Shown: positions 1 to 5,728, counted from the first letter of the stretch. The stretch: DNA of 7,383 bases from Bryobacterales bacterium (GCA_003132865.1 PKYZ01000550.1:1-7383); one strand, 5' to 3'. The notes: generated by a model not told the origin, from the sequence alone. Numbers and translations: made by a program.

Positions 1-53
1 GCGGCCAGCCAGGGGTTCTTCTCCTGTTCGAGCGACAACGTGGTGCTTGCCAA
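1..53 (-). CDS. gdhA: Glutamate dehydrogenase, N-terminal start only (runs off left edge)
   Basis: Only the first codons are inside the window. Read on the minus strand from TTG at 53, the peptide is [17 protein letters not shown] and continues off the edge. Residues [11 protein letters not shown] are identical to the N-terminus of the gdh copy near 3445, which is recognisable as glutamate dehydrogenase from its conserved motifs. TTG at 53 is chosen because a GGAGG Shine-Dalgarno lies at 62-66 with an 8-nt spacer. An in-frame ATG at 74 would add MKPEGSL but has no ribosome binding site. Unlike the second copy, the reading frame here is unbroken, so this may be the start of the functional gene (oxidative deamination of glutamate to 2-oxoglutarate, cytoplasm). 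Whether the rest is intact lies outside the window. Confidence 0.6.
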   Translation of the reverse strand, partial: MASTTLSLEQEKNPWLA

Positions 54-61
54 AAGTGAGC

Positions 62-78
62 CCTCCGGTTTCATTATG
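62..78 (-). promoter_or_regulatory. gdh leader: GGAGG ribosome binding site and CATAAT -10-like box
   Basis: On the minus strand CATAAT (73-78) is followed by GGAGG (62-66), then 8 nt and TTG (53). The same arrangement is kept in the second copy (CATAAT 3478-3483, GGAGG 3467-3471). The ribosome binding site decides the start codon. The -10 call is weak because no clear -35 box was found upstream; if it is real it overlaps the upstream ATG at 74 and argues against that start. Confidence 0.4.
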
Positions 79-111
79 CCATTTGTGCGGCGGGGGGTCG
101 GATGCGCGGCG

Positions 112-140
112 ATAGTTTCCCGGGCTTCAGCCCGGGCTAT
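112..140. repeat. Palindromic hairpin downstream of the propeller gene
   Basis: CCCGGGCT-TC-AGCCCGGG (119-136) is a perfect 8-bp stem with a 2-nt loop. An outer ATAG (112-115)/CTAT (137-140) pairing can extend it across a TTT bulge. It lies about 100 bases 3' of the propeller stop and just upstream of the gdh leader. It could end transcription of the secreted operon, but there is no T-tract, so a REP-like palindrome is equally possible. Its CT-TC-AG centre resembles the CCT-CC-AGG centres of the hairpins near 5640-5810. Confidence 0.6.
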
Positions 141-239
141 AGCCTGATGGTCTCCGGCAGGCGGGCTGCGCTGGCCAGATGTGAATGATCGGCGCGACTG
201 GACGATTCAAGCGGCTTCGGCGCACTTCATGGCGCGAGA

Positions 240-1442
240 CTAGAACGGGCGAGGCGGATAGGCGCTCGGTGTGGTGGCCGAACTGCCTGCCGGCAGAAGG
301 AAGGGCGATCCGCTCACCTCCGCTGGGCACGTGTCGGCAGGGATCTGCAGGAGCGACACCGCTGACTCGATCGCGAAGGTTGGGCCGAAGCTCGCTTCGA
401 TCACGTAGAGGTAACCACCTTTGCCGGTGGTCTCGGCCATGGCGATCCCACTGATATAGGCCGGCAAGTTGCCGGCGGGAGCTCGCAGGGGGTTGCTGAT
501 GCAGAAGAAGCTGAGCTGCTTTCCGGTCCCCGCGTGCTCATTAAAGGCTAACGCGGTCACCTGGAACGAAGAGTTATTCGTGACGTACAGGCGGGTCTCA
601 TCGGGGCTCAACATCACGTTATTAGAGTTGAAGCCTCCTTGAGGGAACGAGTAAGCAGCGCTGGCGCCCAGAGAGCTGTCCGCATTTATGGGAAAAATCT
701 CAATCTGCGGAAACGTGCCTCCGTATTCGCCGATGATGGCGTACTTACTATCTTTGGTGATATCAACTCCGGCTGTGCCGACGGTGGTGTTGTAGGGGCC
801 TTTGGGAGTCAGGGTAGTTCCCGAGATAGCAAAGGATCCGACACCGGGCTCCGACTGGCCATAAGTGGCAATGAGCGTGGTTCCATCAGGGCTCACTGCC
901 AGGCCGTCTACGGGGGCCGGAATCGGAGTGTGACTTGCCGCGTTGGCAAGCGTGAGCGAGCAATCGGAATTGATGGTGAACACGCCAATGTTTACGGTTG
1001 CCGTGTAGCCTACAAACAGCAGCGAGTCCCGTGTAGCAAGGGTCGTGCCCAGGTAGGCGCCGGAACCAGATGGATCGAAATAATAATTACCTATTTTTTG
1101 ACGATTTGAGAAACCACCGGCATTAAACGCTGCAATATCGTCGCTGCCAGGGTCGGAAACAAAGACGCACACATTCGACCCCACCGTCGCGATAGCCTGC
1201 GCGTTGGTTCCGAAATAAGTGCCGCCTATTCCCCATCCACCTGTTTGTAGCGTCGGAGCCGCAAACAAGGTTGAGCCGACGAGCCTAAAAGCGCCAGCGC
1301 TGTTGGGTGCTCGGTAGATATCGTTCGCGCTGACCACGTAATTCCCGGTTCCCGCGTCCTGCGCCTGCAACGTGAGCGAACCGGTGGCGACCGCGGCAGC
1401 GGTCAGGGCCAACGCAGTTGCGATTCGATTTAGATGTTTCAT
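240..1442 (-). CDS. Secreted beta-propeller protein, lactonase/YVTN-like
   Basis: This encodes 400 aa. The start is ATG at 1442 because GAGAGG (1449-1454) sits 6 nt upstream and a Sec signal peptide follows at once (MKHLNRIA, then an Ala/Leu-rich core, likely cut after LQA at about residue 27). The mature protein is rich in Gly/Thr/Ser and beta-strand-like blades. Repeating signatures such as VDGLAVSPDGTTLIATYG (178-195) and NVMLSPDETRLYVTN (275-289) are typical of the 6-phosphogluconolactonase-like and YVTN propeller superfamily. It is probably periplasmic or extracellular. No enzymatic residues can be assigned, and many such propellers bind ligands or scaffold rather than catalyse. It starts 32 nt after the stop of the upstream secreted gene, so the two are probably one transcript. 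Base composition is less GC-rich than the gdh, carB and coiled-coil region, consistent with an accessory operon. The propeller fold call is fairly sure; the substrate is unknown. Confidence 0.85.
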   Translation of the reverse strand: MKHLNRIATALALTAAAVATGSLTLQAQDAGTGNYVVSANDIYRAPNSAGAFRLVGSTLFAAPTLQTGGWGIGGTYFGTNAQAIATVGSNVCVFVSDPGSDDIAAFNAGGFSNRQKIGNYYFDPSGSGAYLGTTLATRDSLLFVGYTATVNIGVFTINSDCSLTLANAASHTPIPAPVDGLAVSPDGTTLIATYGQSEPGVGSFAISGTTLTPKGPYNTTVGTAGVDITKDSKYAIIGEYGGTFPQIEIFPINADSSLGASAAYSFPQGGFNSNNVMLSPDETRLYVTNNSSFQVTALAFNEHAGTGKQLSFFCISNPLRAPAGNLPAYISGIAMAETTGKGGYLYVIEASFGPTFAIESAVSLLQIPADTCPAEVSGSPFLLPAGSSATTPSAYPPRPF

Positions 1443-1474
1443 CGTAATCCTCTCTAGCAGTTCTGGAAACCAGG

Positions 1475-2650
1475 TTAGAACCCATTGCATGCCGGGCCAG
1501 CGTAGTAATTACTGAAGGTGTACCAACCGTTCACCGAGGTGGACGGCACTGTGCAGGAGAACCAGGAGAGAAATACAAGATCTTCCGGATGATATACATA
1601 GTTGCTCAAAAGGATAGGCCCGATGCCGATGTCCGTGACAGGATCACCCACTTCTAGCAGATCGCTGCCGAGGCCCGTCGGCGTGAACCAAAATGGCACG
1701 ATATTGTCGATGAACGGATCGTCGGTTGTCTCTCCCATCTCGTGGCTGAGCACGAGGATATCGCCGCCGTACGACAGAATGCCTTGGTCGTAAAACCCTG
1801 CCGACATATAAACTTGTGCCGGGTTACCGAATGCGCTGTGATATCCCAGTATCCCGCCCTCCTCTACGATGTTGTAGTTGAGGAATATGGGGAGAGTATC
1901 GGTGCTGATTTTCAACCGGTAAAGAAGCACGGCTAGCTGATCGTCCCACCATTGGGAATTCACATAGCCGATGGGCTTGCCCGGGCCGCCGAAGGCAGCG
2001 TATCCGAAATAGGCGGGCACATTCAGAGTTTGGACGGGCTCCAGTGAGGCGATATTGAACTTTACGTGATAATCCTGGGCCGTTGTGCTAACGAAGTTCC
2101 AAAAATTGGCACGCTGGAATGCGTCGATATACTGAGTGGTACCCACGTCGATACCGCCTGGGGTAAACGCGGCCGGCTGGAACATGGGCGAGTGCACGGT
2201 TAACTTCGTGGCCGACCGGGAATCGCCGAAGACCGGTGCGGCCGCATTTAGTTCGGTTCCGTCGGAGAACACTACTTTCAGCGGGATCAGAACCGCCGAA
2301 ATGGCGGTAGTGGCGGAACCGGCCGACGGATCAGTCCCGAGCATGGTGTACGGATACGTTGATCCTTGACTTACGAAGCTGCCTGTCCAGTTCGCCAGCG
2401 TTGTACCTGCGGCACCATCCCTAGCCAGCGATGACCGGTCGATGCCTCGCGCGGGTAAGGCAACCATCTTGCCAAGCAGTGGCAGCGAGGGGCTCCCCTG
2501 CGGAACCATCCTCTGGGGTACCAAGCCTGACGTGGTTGCCGGGCCGGCGTGGGGCGGTTGAGCCTCCTGCGCCTGCGCAATTCCTGCGAAAAACAAGGCC
2601 GCGAGCGCCAGCGGCGCCGAAACGCGGTGAACTGGAACCAAGATTCGCAT
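1475..2650 (-). CDS. Secreted protein with HEMGE motif, putative metallopeptidase-like
   Basis: This encodes 391 aa. ATG at 2650 is chosen because AGGAGG (2657-2662) lies 6 nt upstream and a signal peptide begins there (MRILVPVHRV, then a hydrophobic stretch, likely cut after AQA at residue 27). The frame stays open upstream to 2728, but that stretch overlaps the promoter. In the mature part, ILVLSHEMGETTDDPF (298-313) holds HExxE at 303-307 followed by a DDP, and LLEVGDP lies at 331-337. HExxE is reminiscent of zinc sites and of the SHELAE...TDP...E-GD pattern in plant EXORDIUM/PHI-1-type proteins. This likeness is from memory and the family is not confirmed. Near the C-terminus are HPEDLVFLSWF (354-364) and two cysteines (366, 388) that could form a disulfide. 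It is the first gene of a two-gene secreted operon with the propeller. A hydrolase acting on extracellular protein or polymer is plausible, but the function is unproven. Confidence 0.8.
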   Translation of the reverse strand: MRILVPVHRVSAPLALAALFFAGIAQAQEAQPPHAGPATTSGLVPQRMVPQGSPSLPLLGKMVALPARGIDRSSLARDGAAGTTLANWTGSFVSQGSTYPYTMLGTDPSAGSATTAISAVLIPLKVVFSDGTELNAAAPVFGDSRSATKLTVHSPMFQPAAFTPGGIDVGTTQYIDAFQRANFWNFVSTTAQDYHVKFNIASLEPVQTLNVPAYFGYAAFGGPGKPIGYVNSQWWDDQLAVLLYRLKISTDTLPIFLNYNIVEEGGILGYHSAFGNPAQVYMSAGFYDQGILSYGGDILVLSHEMGETTDDPFIDNIVPFWFTPTGLGSDLLEVGDPVTDIGIGPILLSNYVYHPEDLVFLSWFSCTVPSTSVNGWYTFSNYYAGPACNGF

Positions 2651-2699
2651 GCTTCTCCTCCTGGGCGGGTCTTCTCGCTGATGACAGCAACAGACAGCA

Positions 2700-2728
2700 A
2701 ATATACACCCGTTGGTGTTCGAATGCAA
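2700..2728 (-). promoter_or_regulatory. Sigma70-type promoter of the secreted operon
   Basis: On the minus strand TTGCAT (-35, 2723-2728) and TATATT (-10, 2700-2705) are separated by exactly 17 bases. Transcription would start near 2693, giving a leader of about 40 bases before ATG 2650. The spacer contains the dyad ACACC-AACG-GGTGT (2705-2718), which could be an operator or a chance palindrome. No promoter was seen between the two operon genes. Confidence 0.6.
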
Positions 2729-2826
2729 TCCGTCTTCTGTGGCGGATCGTACAATTGAGCGACAGTCAAGATCGGCGATGTGGAGCAGGCAATCCGGCCT
2801 TGCAGGCGGCGTCCAAACCGGCCAGT

Positions 2827-2848
2827 GCCGGACCTGGAAAGGCCCGGC
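2827..2848. repeat. Small imperfect hairpin beyond the gdh remnant
   Basis: GCCGG (2827-2831) pairs with CCGGC (2844-2848). Inside, CCT pairs with AGG around a GGAA loop, with one A/C mismatch between the two helices. It lies just past the stop of the truncated gdh frame on the minus strand. It may be a relic terminator or another REP-like palindrome; it has no T-tract. Confidence 0.3.
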
Positions 2849-2872
2849 TTAGCGATGATCGGCCGCCCCACC

Positions 2873-3458
2873 TCAATACCCGGACGCGCCCGAGCCGCCC
2901 AGTGCCATGGGCTTGCCGGTGACCACGGCGGTGACCGTGTGGCGGGCGTGCATCGAATAAGTATCCATGATCCATGCCATGACGCGGTCGTTGGTGTTGA
3001 CGTCGGGTGCGGGCACGTCGCGCTCGGGGCCCAGGAACTCCATGATCTCGGAAGTGTAGCGGCGAGTGAGTTTTTCCAGCTCGCTCAGAGAGAGCAGATT
3101 GGGATCGCAGATGACGCCGCCTTTGGCGCCGCCGAAAGGGATGTTGACGACGGCGCATTTCCACGTCATCCAGGAGGCCAGCGCGCGCACCTCGTCCAGC
3201 GTGACATCGGGGGCGAAGCGGATGCCGCCTTTGCCTGGGCCGCGCGCGATGGAATGCTGGACGCGGTAGCCGGTGAAGACTTCCAGGCGGCCATCGTCCA
3301 GTTGGACGGGGATGTGGACGGTGATTTCCTTGGCTGAGGTGCTCGGGACCTTGCGGAGACCGTCGTCCAGGTTGAGGCGGGTCGCGGCTTCGTCAAAGCG
3401 GGCTTCAGCGGCCAGCCAGGGGTTCTTCTCCTGTTCGAGCGACAACGGTGCTTGCCAA
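2873..3458 (-). pseudogene. gdhA: Glutamate dehydrogenase remnant: frameshifted start, NAD domain missing
   Basis: Read from [12 protein letters not shown] near 3445, the frame gives about 183 recognisable residues of hexameric Glu/Leu/Phe/Val dehydrogenase. Visible motifs are GPGKGGIRF (69-77), [19 protein letters not shown] (92-110, including the family signature Lys at 108), DVPAPDVNT (143-151) with its Asp, and [10 protein letters not shown] (160-169). This is the substrate-binding domain. Right after TGKPMALGG, where the family continues into the Rossmann NAD(P) domain, the sequence becomes unrelated (SGASGY, stop at 2873), so more than half of the usual ~420 aa is absent. The TTG with its GGAGG ribosome binding site (3456-3458; GGAGG 3467-3471) is out of frame: this copy lacks 2 nt present in copy A, and translation from it would end after 17 residues. 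The TTG at 3445 is in frame but has no ribosome binding site. It is almost certainly nonfunctional. Confidence 0.9.
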
Positions 3459-3512
3459 AAGTGAGACCTCCGGTTTCATTATGCCATTTGCGCGGCGGGG
3501 GGGTCGGATGCG
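3408..3512. repeat. Direct repeat copy B: gdh 5' end plus leader
   Basis: This is the partner of 1-106 in the same orientation, with about 3.3 kb of unrelated sequence between them. Similarity stops after 3512. Relative to copy A it lacks two bases next to 3446 and has one extra G in the run 3497-3503. Near-identity over noncoding leader as well as coding bases points to a recent duplication. Confidence 0.93.
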
Positions 3513-3539
3513 GGGGTGGAAATGTGCGCGCAGGAGGGG

Positions 3540-3694
3540 TTGGGCGGTGCGCTCGGAGTTCTTCTGCCGAGCAAAGCCAATGATGATAACGCCTTTATTT
3601 TCAATGGACCACGGAAGCGCGGGCCGCGCGGCCGGCTTGGAGAATGGGCAATGGGCGCGCACGGACGGTTGAGCGGTTCGATCACGGTTCTTCT
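3540..3694 (+). repeat. Two diverged 27-bp direct repeats in the gdh remnant/coiled-coil gap
   Basis: Positions 3540-3566 and 3668-3694 both read TTGnGCGGTnCGnTCnnnGTTCTTCTG when aligned, with 21 of 27 bases equal by eye. They lie in the stretch 3513-3746, where no convincing gene was found. This may be an old internal duplication of noncoding sequence. Confidence 0.4.
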
Positions 3695-3722
3695 GAAAAC
3701 CGGGGCGGATGGCGGTCGAGCA
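3694..3722 (+). repeat. Left copy of diverged ~28-bp direct repeat flanking the coiled-coil gene
   Basis: It starts TGAAAAC, continues GGGGCGGAT and ends GTCGAGCA. The same three blocks in the same order occur at 4201-4227, with one substitution and a 2-base length change. The two copies bracket the coiled-coil gene at 3747-4094. Confidence 0.5.
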
Positions 3723-3746
3723 GTTCGCGCTATACTGGAGAAAACC

Positions 3747-4094
3747 GTGACCACCGAAGAACGCTTCGAACGCATCGAGCATGTCACCGCAGGCCTCGCA
3801 GAGGAACGCCGCAAAGACCGCGAGGAATTCCGCAGCCTGTGGCGCGGCACGCAACGCCACATTGACGAAGTCGCCGTGAACCTGAGCAAGCTGACCGTCC
3901 AGGTCGCGGAGATGGACGACCGCCTTGGCGCGCGGATAGAGGCCCTGGCCGAAGAGTCCCGCGCGGCGGACCAGCGCTCGCGCGAGCGCGACCAGCGCTC
4001 GCGCGAGCGCGACCAGCGCCTGAGCGAGCGCATCGAGTCGCTGGTATCGGCCATGGGCGAGTTCCTCGCCAGCCAAACCCGCAAGCAGATCTAA
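3747..4094 (+). CDS. Small coiled-coil protein of unknown function
   Basis: This encodes 115 aa. GTG at 3747 is chosen because GGAG (3737-3740) lies 6 nt upstream and the charged helical sequence MTTEERFERIEHV starts there; the frame is open further upstream but encodes nothing recognisable. The protein is almost wholly heptad-patterned and rich in Glu, Arg and Asp, with no signal peptide or membrane segment. Residues 75-95 are three copies of a seven-residue unit (DQRSRER, DQRSRER, DQRLSER), encoded by a 21-bp tandem repeat. The C-terminus (SLVSAMGEFLASQTRKQI) is a short amphipathic tail. Proteins of this style (start TTEERFERIE, then charged coils) seem common and multicopy in Acidobacteriota; this is from memory. 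It is likely an oligomeric cytoplasmic protein. TATACT at 3731-3736 resembles a -10 box but would give a nearly leaderless transcript, and no -35 was found. Function is unknown. Confidence 0.72.
   Translation: MTTEERFERIEHVTAGLAEERRKDREEFRSLWRGTQRHIDEVAVNLSKLTVQVAEMDDRLGARIEALAEESRAADQRSRERDQRSRERDQRLSERIESLVSAMGEFLASQTRKQI
3969..4031 (+). repeat. 21-bp tandem repeat, three units, inside the coiled-coil gene
   Basis: Units are 3969-3989, 3990-4010 and 4011-4031. The first two are identical; the third differs near its middle. Each encodes one heptad (DQRSRER or DQRLSER), so copy-number change would lengthen the coil by whole heptads without shifting the frame. Confidence 0.92.
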
Positions 4095-4200
4095 GACTTC
4101 CCCGCCACGCCACGCAGCCAAGCCCGCCTCGATCCGCCCCGAGCAAGGTTCTTCCGCCCAACAAATCAGGATGGCCGGGGCGCCTGGCCACCCATGGAGA

Positions 4201-4227
4201 TGAAAACAGGGGCGGATTGGTCGAGCA
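4201..4227 (+). repeat. Right copy of diverged ~28-bp direct repeat
   Basis: It shares the blocks TGAAAAC, GGGGCGGAT and GTCGAGCA with 3694-3722 in the same order and orientation. It lies 107 bases after the coiled-coil stop codon. Confidence 0.5.
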
Positions 4228-4273
4228 AGGGCACCTGTCACGCAGGGCCGATTCTTGGATCTGCGTAATATTC

Positions 4274-4325
4274 TGTAACATTGTGTTGCATCGGGACGGA
4301 AGGGACGATGCGACACAATGTTACA
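4274..4325. repeat. Long inverted repeat: 20-bp stem, 12-nt loop
   Basis: The left arm 4274-4293 (TGTAACATTGTG...) is the reverse complement of 4306-4325 at 19 of 20 positions, and the single difference would be a U-G pair in RNA. The loop is a purine-rich 12-mer, 4294-4305. It lies between the convergent ends of the coiled-coil gene (stop 4094) and carB remnant (stop 4399), so it could act as a bidirectional terminator. However, it lacks a T-tract and is much more AT-rich than its surroundings, which suggests an inserted miniature or protein-binding element. Confidence 0.85.
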
Positions 4326-4335
4326 CAATGTTACA
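4316..4335 (+). repeat. 10-bp tandem direct repeat CAATGTTACA x2
   Basis: Two exact adjacent copies lie at 4316-4325 and 4326-4335. The first forms the base of the right arm of the long inverted repeat. The second can pair with the same left-arm bases, giving two mutually exclusive hairpins. Confidence 0.85.
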
Positions 4336-4398
4336 GAAAGCAAAGAAAACGGCCCTTTGTTGCGGGTGCGGTCGAGTCGCCGCATTACCTCGCGGTTT

Positions 4399-5011
4399 TC
4401 ACGCCATCGTCTTTTCCCGCGCGTAAATCTCCTGCAAGCTCCACACCCGGATGGGATCGCGTTTCCGCGCCGCCATGGCCTCGGCCGCCGCGCGCGCCGC
4501 TCATCGTGCTGATGCAGGGCACGCGATGCGTCACCTCGCTGCGCCGGATGGCCTTCTCGTCGAAGAACGCCGGCGCGCCCGCCGTGGTGTAGACCGCCAG
4601 TTGAATGGAGCCCGCCTTCAGCCGGTCCACGGCGTTGGGGCGGCCTTCATTCACCTTGAACACGACCTTGCACGCCAGGCCCGCCGCGCGCAGCACCGCA
4701 GCCGTGCCGCGGGTGGCCACAAGCTGGGACCCCAGCGCCGCGAATTTGCGCGCCACCGCCACGGCTTCCGGCTTGTGGTGCTCATTTACGCTGATGAATA
4801 CGGTGCCTTTCTCCGGTAGCGGCGTGCCCGCGCCGATCTGCGCCTTGGCAAACGCTTCGCCGAAGTTGGCGCCCACCCCCATCACTTCGCCCGTCGATCG
4901 CATCTCCGGCCCCAGCGCGGGGTCCACGCCCGGAAACTTGGTGAACGGAAACACCGGCGACTTCACGAAGTCTTGCGGCACCGGCAGCACGCCGGCGGTG
5001 AGCCCGCGCGC
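4399..5011 (-). pseudogene. carB: Carbamoyl-phosphate synthase large subunit, C-terminal remnant with frameshift
   Basis: The minus-strand frame reads [30 protein letters not shown], the end of the second ATP-grasp half of CarB. The MGS-like allosteric domain follows ([54 protein letters not shown]). Only about 200 of roughly 1,070 residues remain; family-like sequence fades just upstream of LPVPQDFV, at about 5008. After STMSGAR, in the GC dinucleotide run near 4486-4498, the frame is broken. Shifting frame restores [29 protein letters not shown] and a stop at 4399-4401, the normal CarB ending. Loss of the 5' part means it cannot make carbamoyl phosphate. It faces away from the thyX remnant, and both lack their 5' ends at the same point. 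A functional carB would have to be elsewhere in the genome. Confidence 0.9.
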
Positions 5012-5631
5012 GTGGACCTGATCCGCCCAACCGATACAGCCGCCGATATCGTCGCCACGCTCCTGTATCCGGTGACGGACCGGCCTTTTCGCGCACTCTA
5101 CGAGATGGCGCGCGGCTGGACGCGGCCCAGCGCGCCGAGGTGCTGGACGTGGCTCTGGAATCCCGCACCCGCCGCGACGATCTGTTGGCCGGGTTCCACG
5201 GCGGACTCAACGCCTACGATTTCGCGATCGACATCGGCGCCTATCGCGACCTGCACCGTCACCGGCGCTGCCACAAGTTCCGCCAGAGCTACTCCGGCGG
5301 GCTGGGCTTCGACACGCCGGCGCTGGTGGAAGAAGCCGGCGCCACGGCGGTGTATCGCGAGGCGATGGAGGCGGCCTTGGCGGCCATGCAAGGCTTGCCC
5401 GCGCCCGGCGCGCATTACCTGCTGCCGTTCGGCGCGCGCGGCCGCTTCCTGTTCAAGATGGATTTCGCCGAAGCCGAGTACGTCGCGCGCGTGCGCAGCG
5501 GCGTGAAAGGCCACTTCAGCTATCGCCAGGTGGCGTGGGAGATGAAGCTCAAAATGGAGCAACTGGAGCCGGAGCTGGGGCGCCTGATCGAAGCCACGCC
5601 GCCGTGGGTCGAGGATATGCTGAAGCGGTGA
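5012..5631 (+). pseudogene. thyX: ThyX-like flavin-dependent thymidylate synthase, 5'-truncated and frameshifted
   Basis: Two frames together make one protein. [18 protein letters not shown]...YEMARGW begins at 5012, then a single G is missing at 5118-5119 (TGG-AC where TGG-GAC is expected). The second frame continues [21 protein letters not shown]... to MLKR and a stop at 5629-5631. The ThyX signature RHR-x7-S is present (RHRRCHKFRQS, after YRDL), as are the C-terminal features YLLPFG and FLFKMDFAE. This matches the FAD/dUMP-binding fold that makes dTMP using methylene-tetrahydrofolate. Acidobacterial relatives, as far as I recall, are about 500 aa with two ThyX-type domains, and this would be the C-terminal one. 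GTG at 5012 could be read as a start but has no ribosome binding site and sits at the junction with carB. The one-base gap may be a consensus error; the 5' truncation is not. Confidence 0.82.
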
Positions 5632-5636
5632 GTGGG

Positions 5637-5652
5637 CAGACCTCCAGATCTG
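5637..5652. repeat. Hairpin 1
   Basis: CAGACCT-CC-AGATCTG is a 7-bp stem with one mismatch and a 2-nt loop, starting 6 bases after the thyX remnant stop. It shares the CCT-CC-AG centre with hairpin 4. Confidence 0.6.
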
Positions 5653-5658
5653 TCAGGA

Positions 5659-5673
5659 TGGGCCTGCGGCCCA
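5659..5673. repeat. Hairpin 2
   Basis: TGGGCC-TGC-GGCCCA is a perfect 6-bp stem with a 3-nt loop. Confidence 0.7.
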
Positions 5674-5728
5674 CGAATCGTGATGAAAAAACCGTGGGGC
5701 AGGCCCTCGGGGGTGCCCTCTGGGCCCA

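Larger units (their letters stand above)
1..106. repeat. Direct repeat copy A: gdh 5' end plus leader
   Basis: This stretch matches 3408-3512 almost base for base. The differences seen are a 2-nt insertion here (TG at 41-42), substitutions at 61 and 85, and one fewer G in the G-run at 92-97. Similarity stops abruptly after 106 on the right; the left end lies outside the window. It covers the first gdh codons, the GGAGG ribosome binding site and about 40 bases upstream. Confidence 0.93.
4095..4398. other. Noncoding gap between convergent coiled-coil gene and carB remnant
   Basis: No supported gene lies in these 304 bases. They hold the right copy of the ~28-bp direct repeat (4201-4227) and a long dyad with a 10-bp tandem repeat (4274-4335). 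Open frames crossing the gap on both strands have no ribosome binding site and no recognisable domain. Confidence 0.6.

Noticed and set aside
2431..2922. 163-aa plus-strand open frame opposite the HEMGE gene start
   Set aside because: It is antisense to a clear signal peptide, ribosome binding site and promoter, and has no domain or ribosome binding site of its own.
2766..3164. 132-aa minus-strand open frame overlapping the gdh remnant
   Set aside because: It is a shifted-frame shadow of gdh codons, made of Arg/His-rich low-complexity sequence.
1..3512. The gdh direct repeats as insertion-sequence target duplications or long terminal repeats
   Set aside because: They contain gdh coding sequence and leader, are far too long for a target duplication, and no transposase lies between them. 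A gene-end duplication fits better.
3969..4031. 21-bp tandem repeat as an iteron origin or CRISPR
   Set aside because: The units are adjacent, in frame and encode heptads of the coiled-coil protein, which explains them.
3405..4385. 326-aa minus-strand open frame across the gdh leader, the coiled-coil gene and the 4095-4398 gap
   Set aside because: It has no ribosome binding site or domain, is rich in low-complexity Ala/Arg, lies antisense to the coiled-coil gene and crosses the long inverted repeat. It looks like a GC-rich shadow frame.
4973..5506. 177-aa plus-strand open frame as a separate gene
   Set aside because: Only its 5012-5119 part is ThyX-like; after the missing G it reads the wrong frame (Arg/Pro/Trp-rich). 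It is half of the frameshifted thyX remnant.
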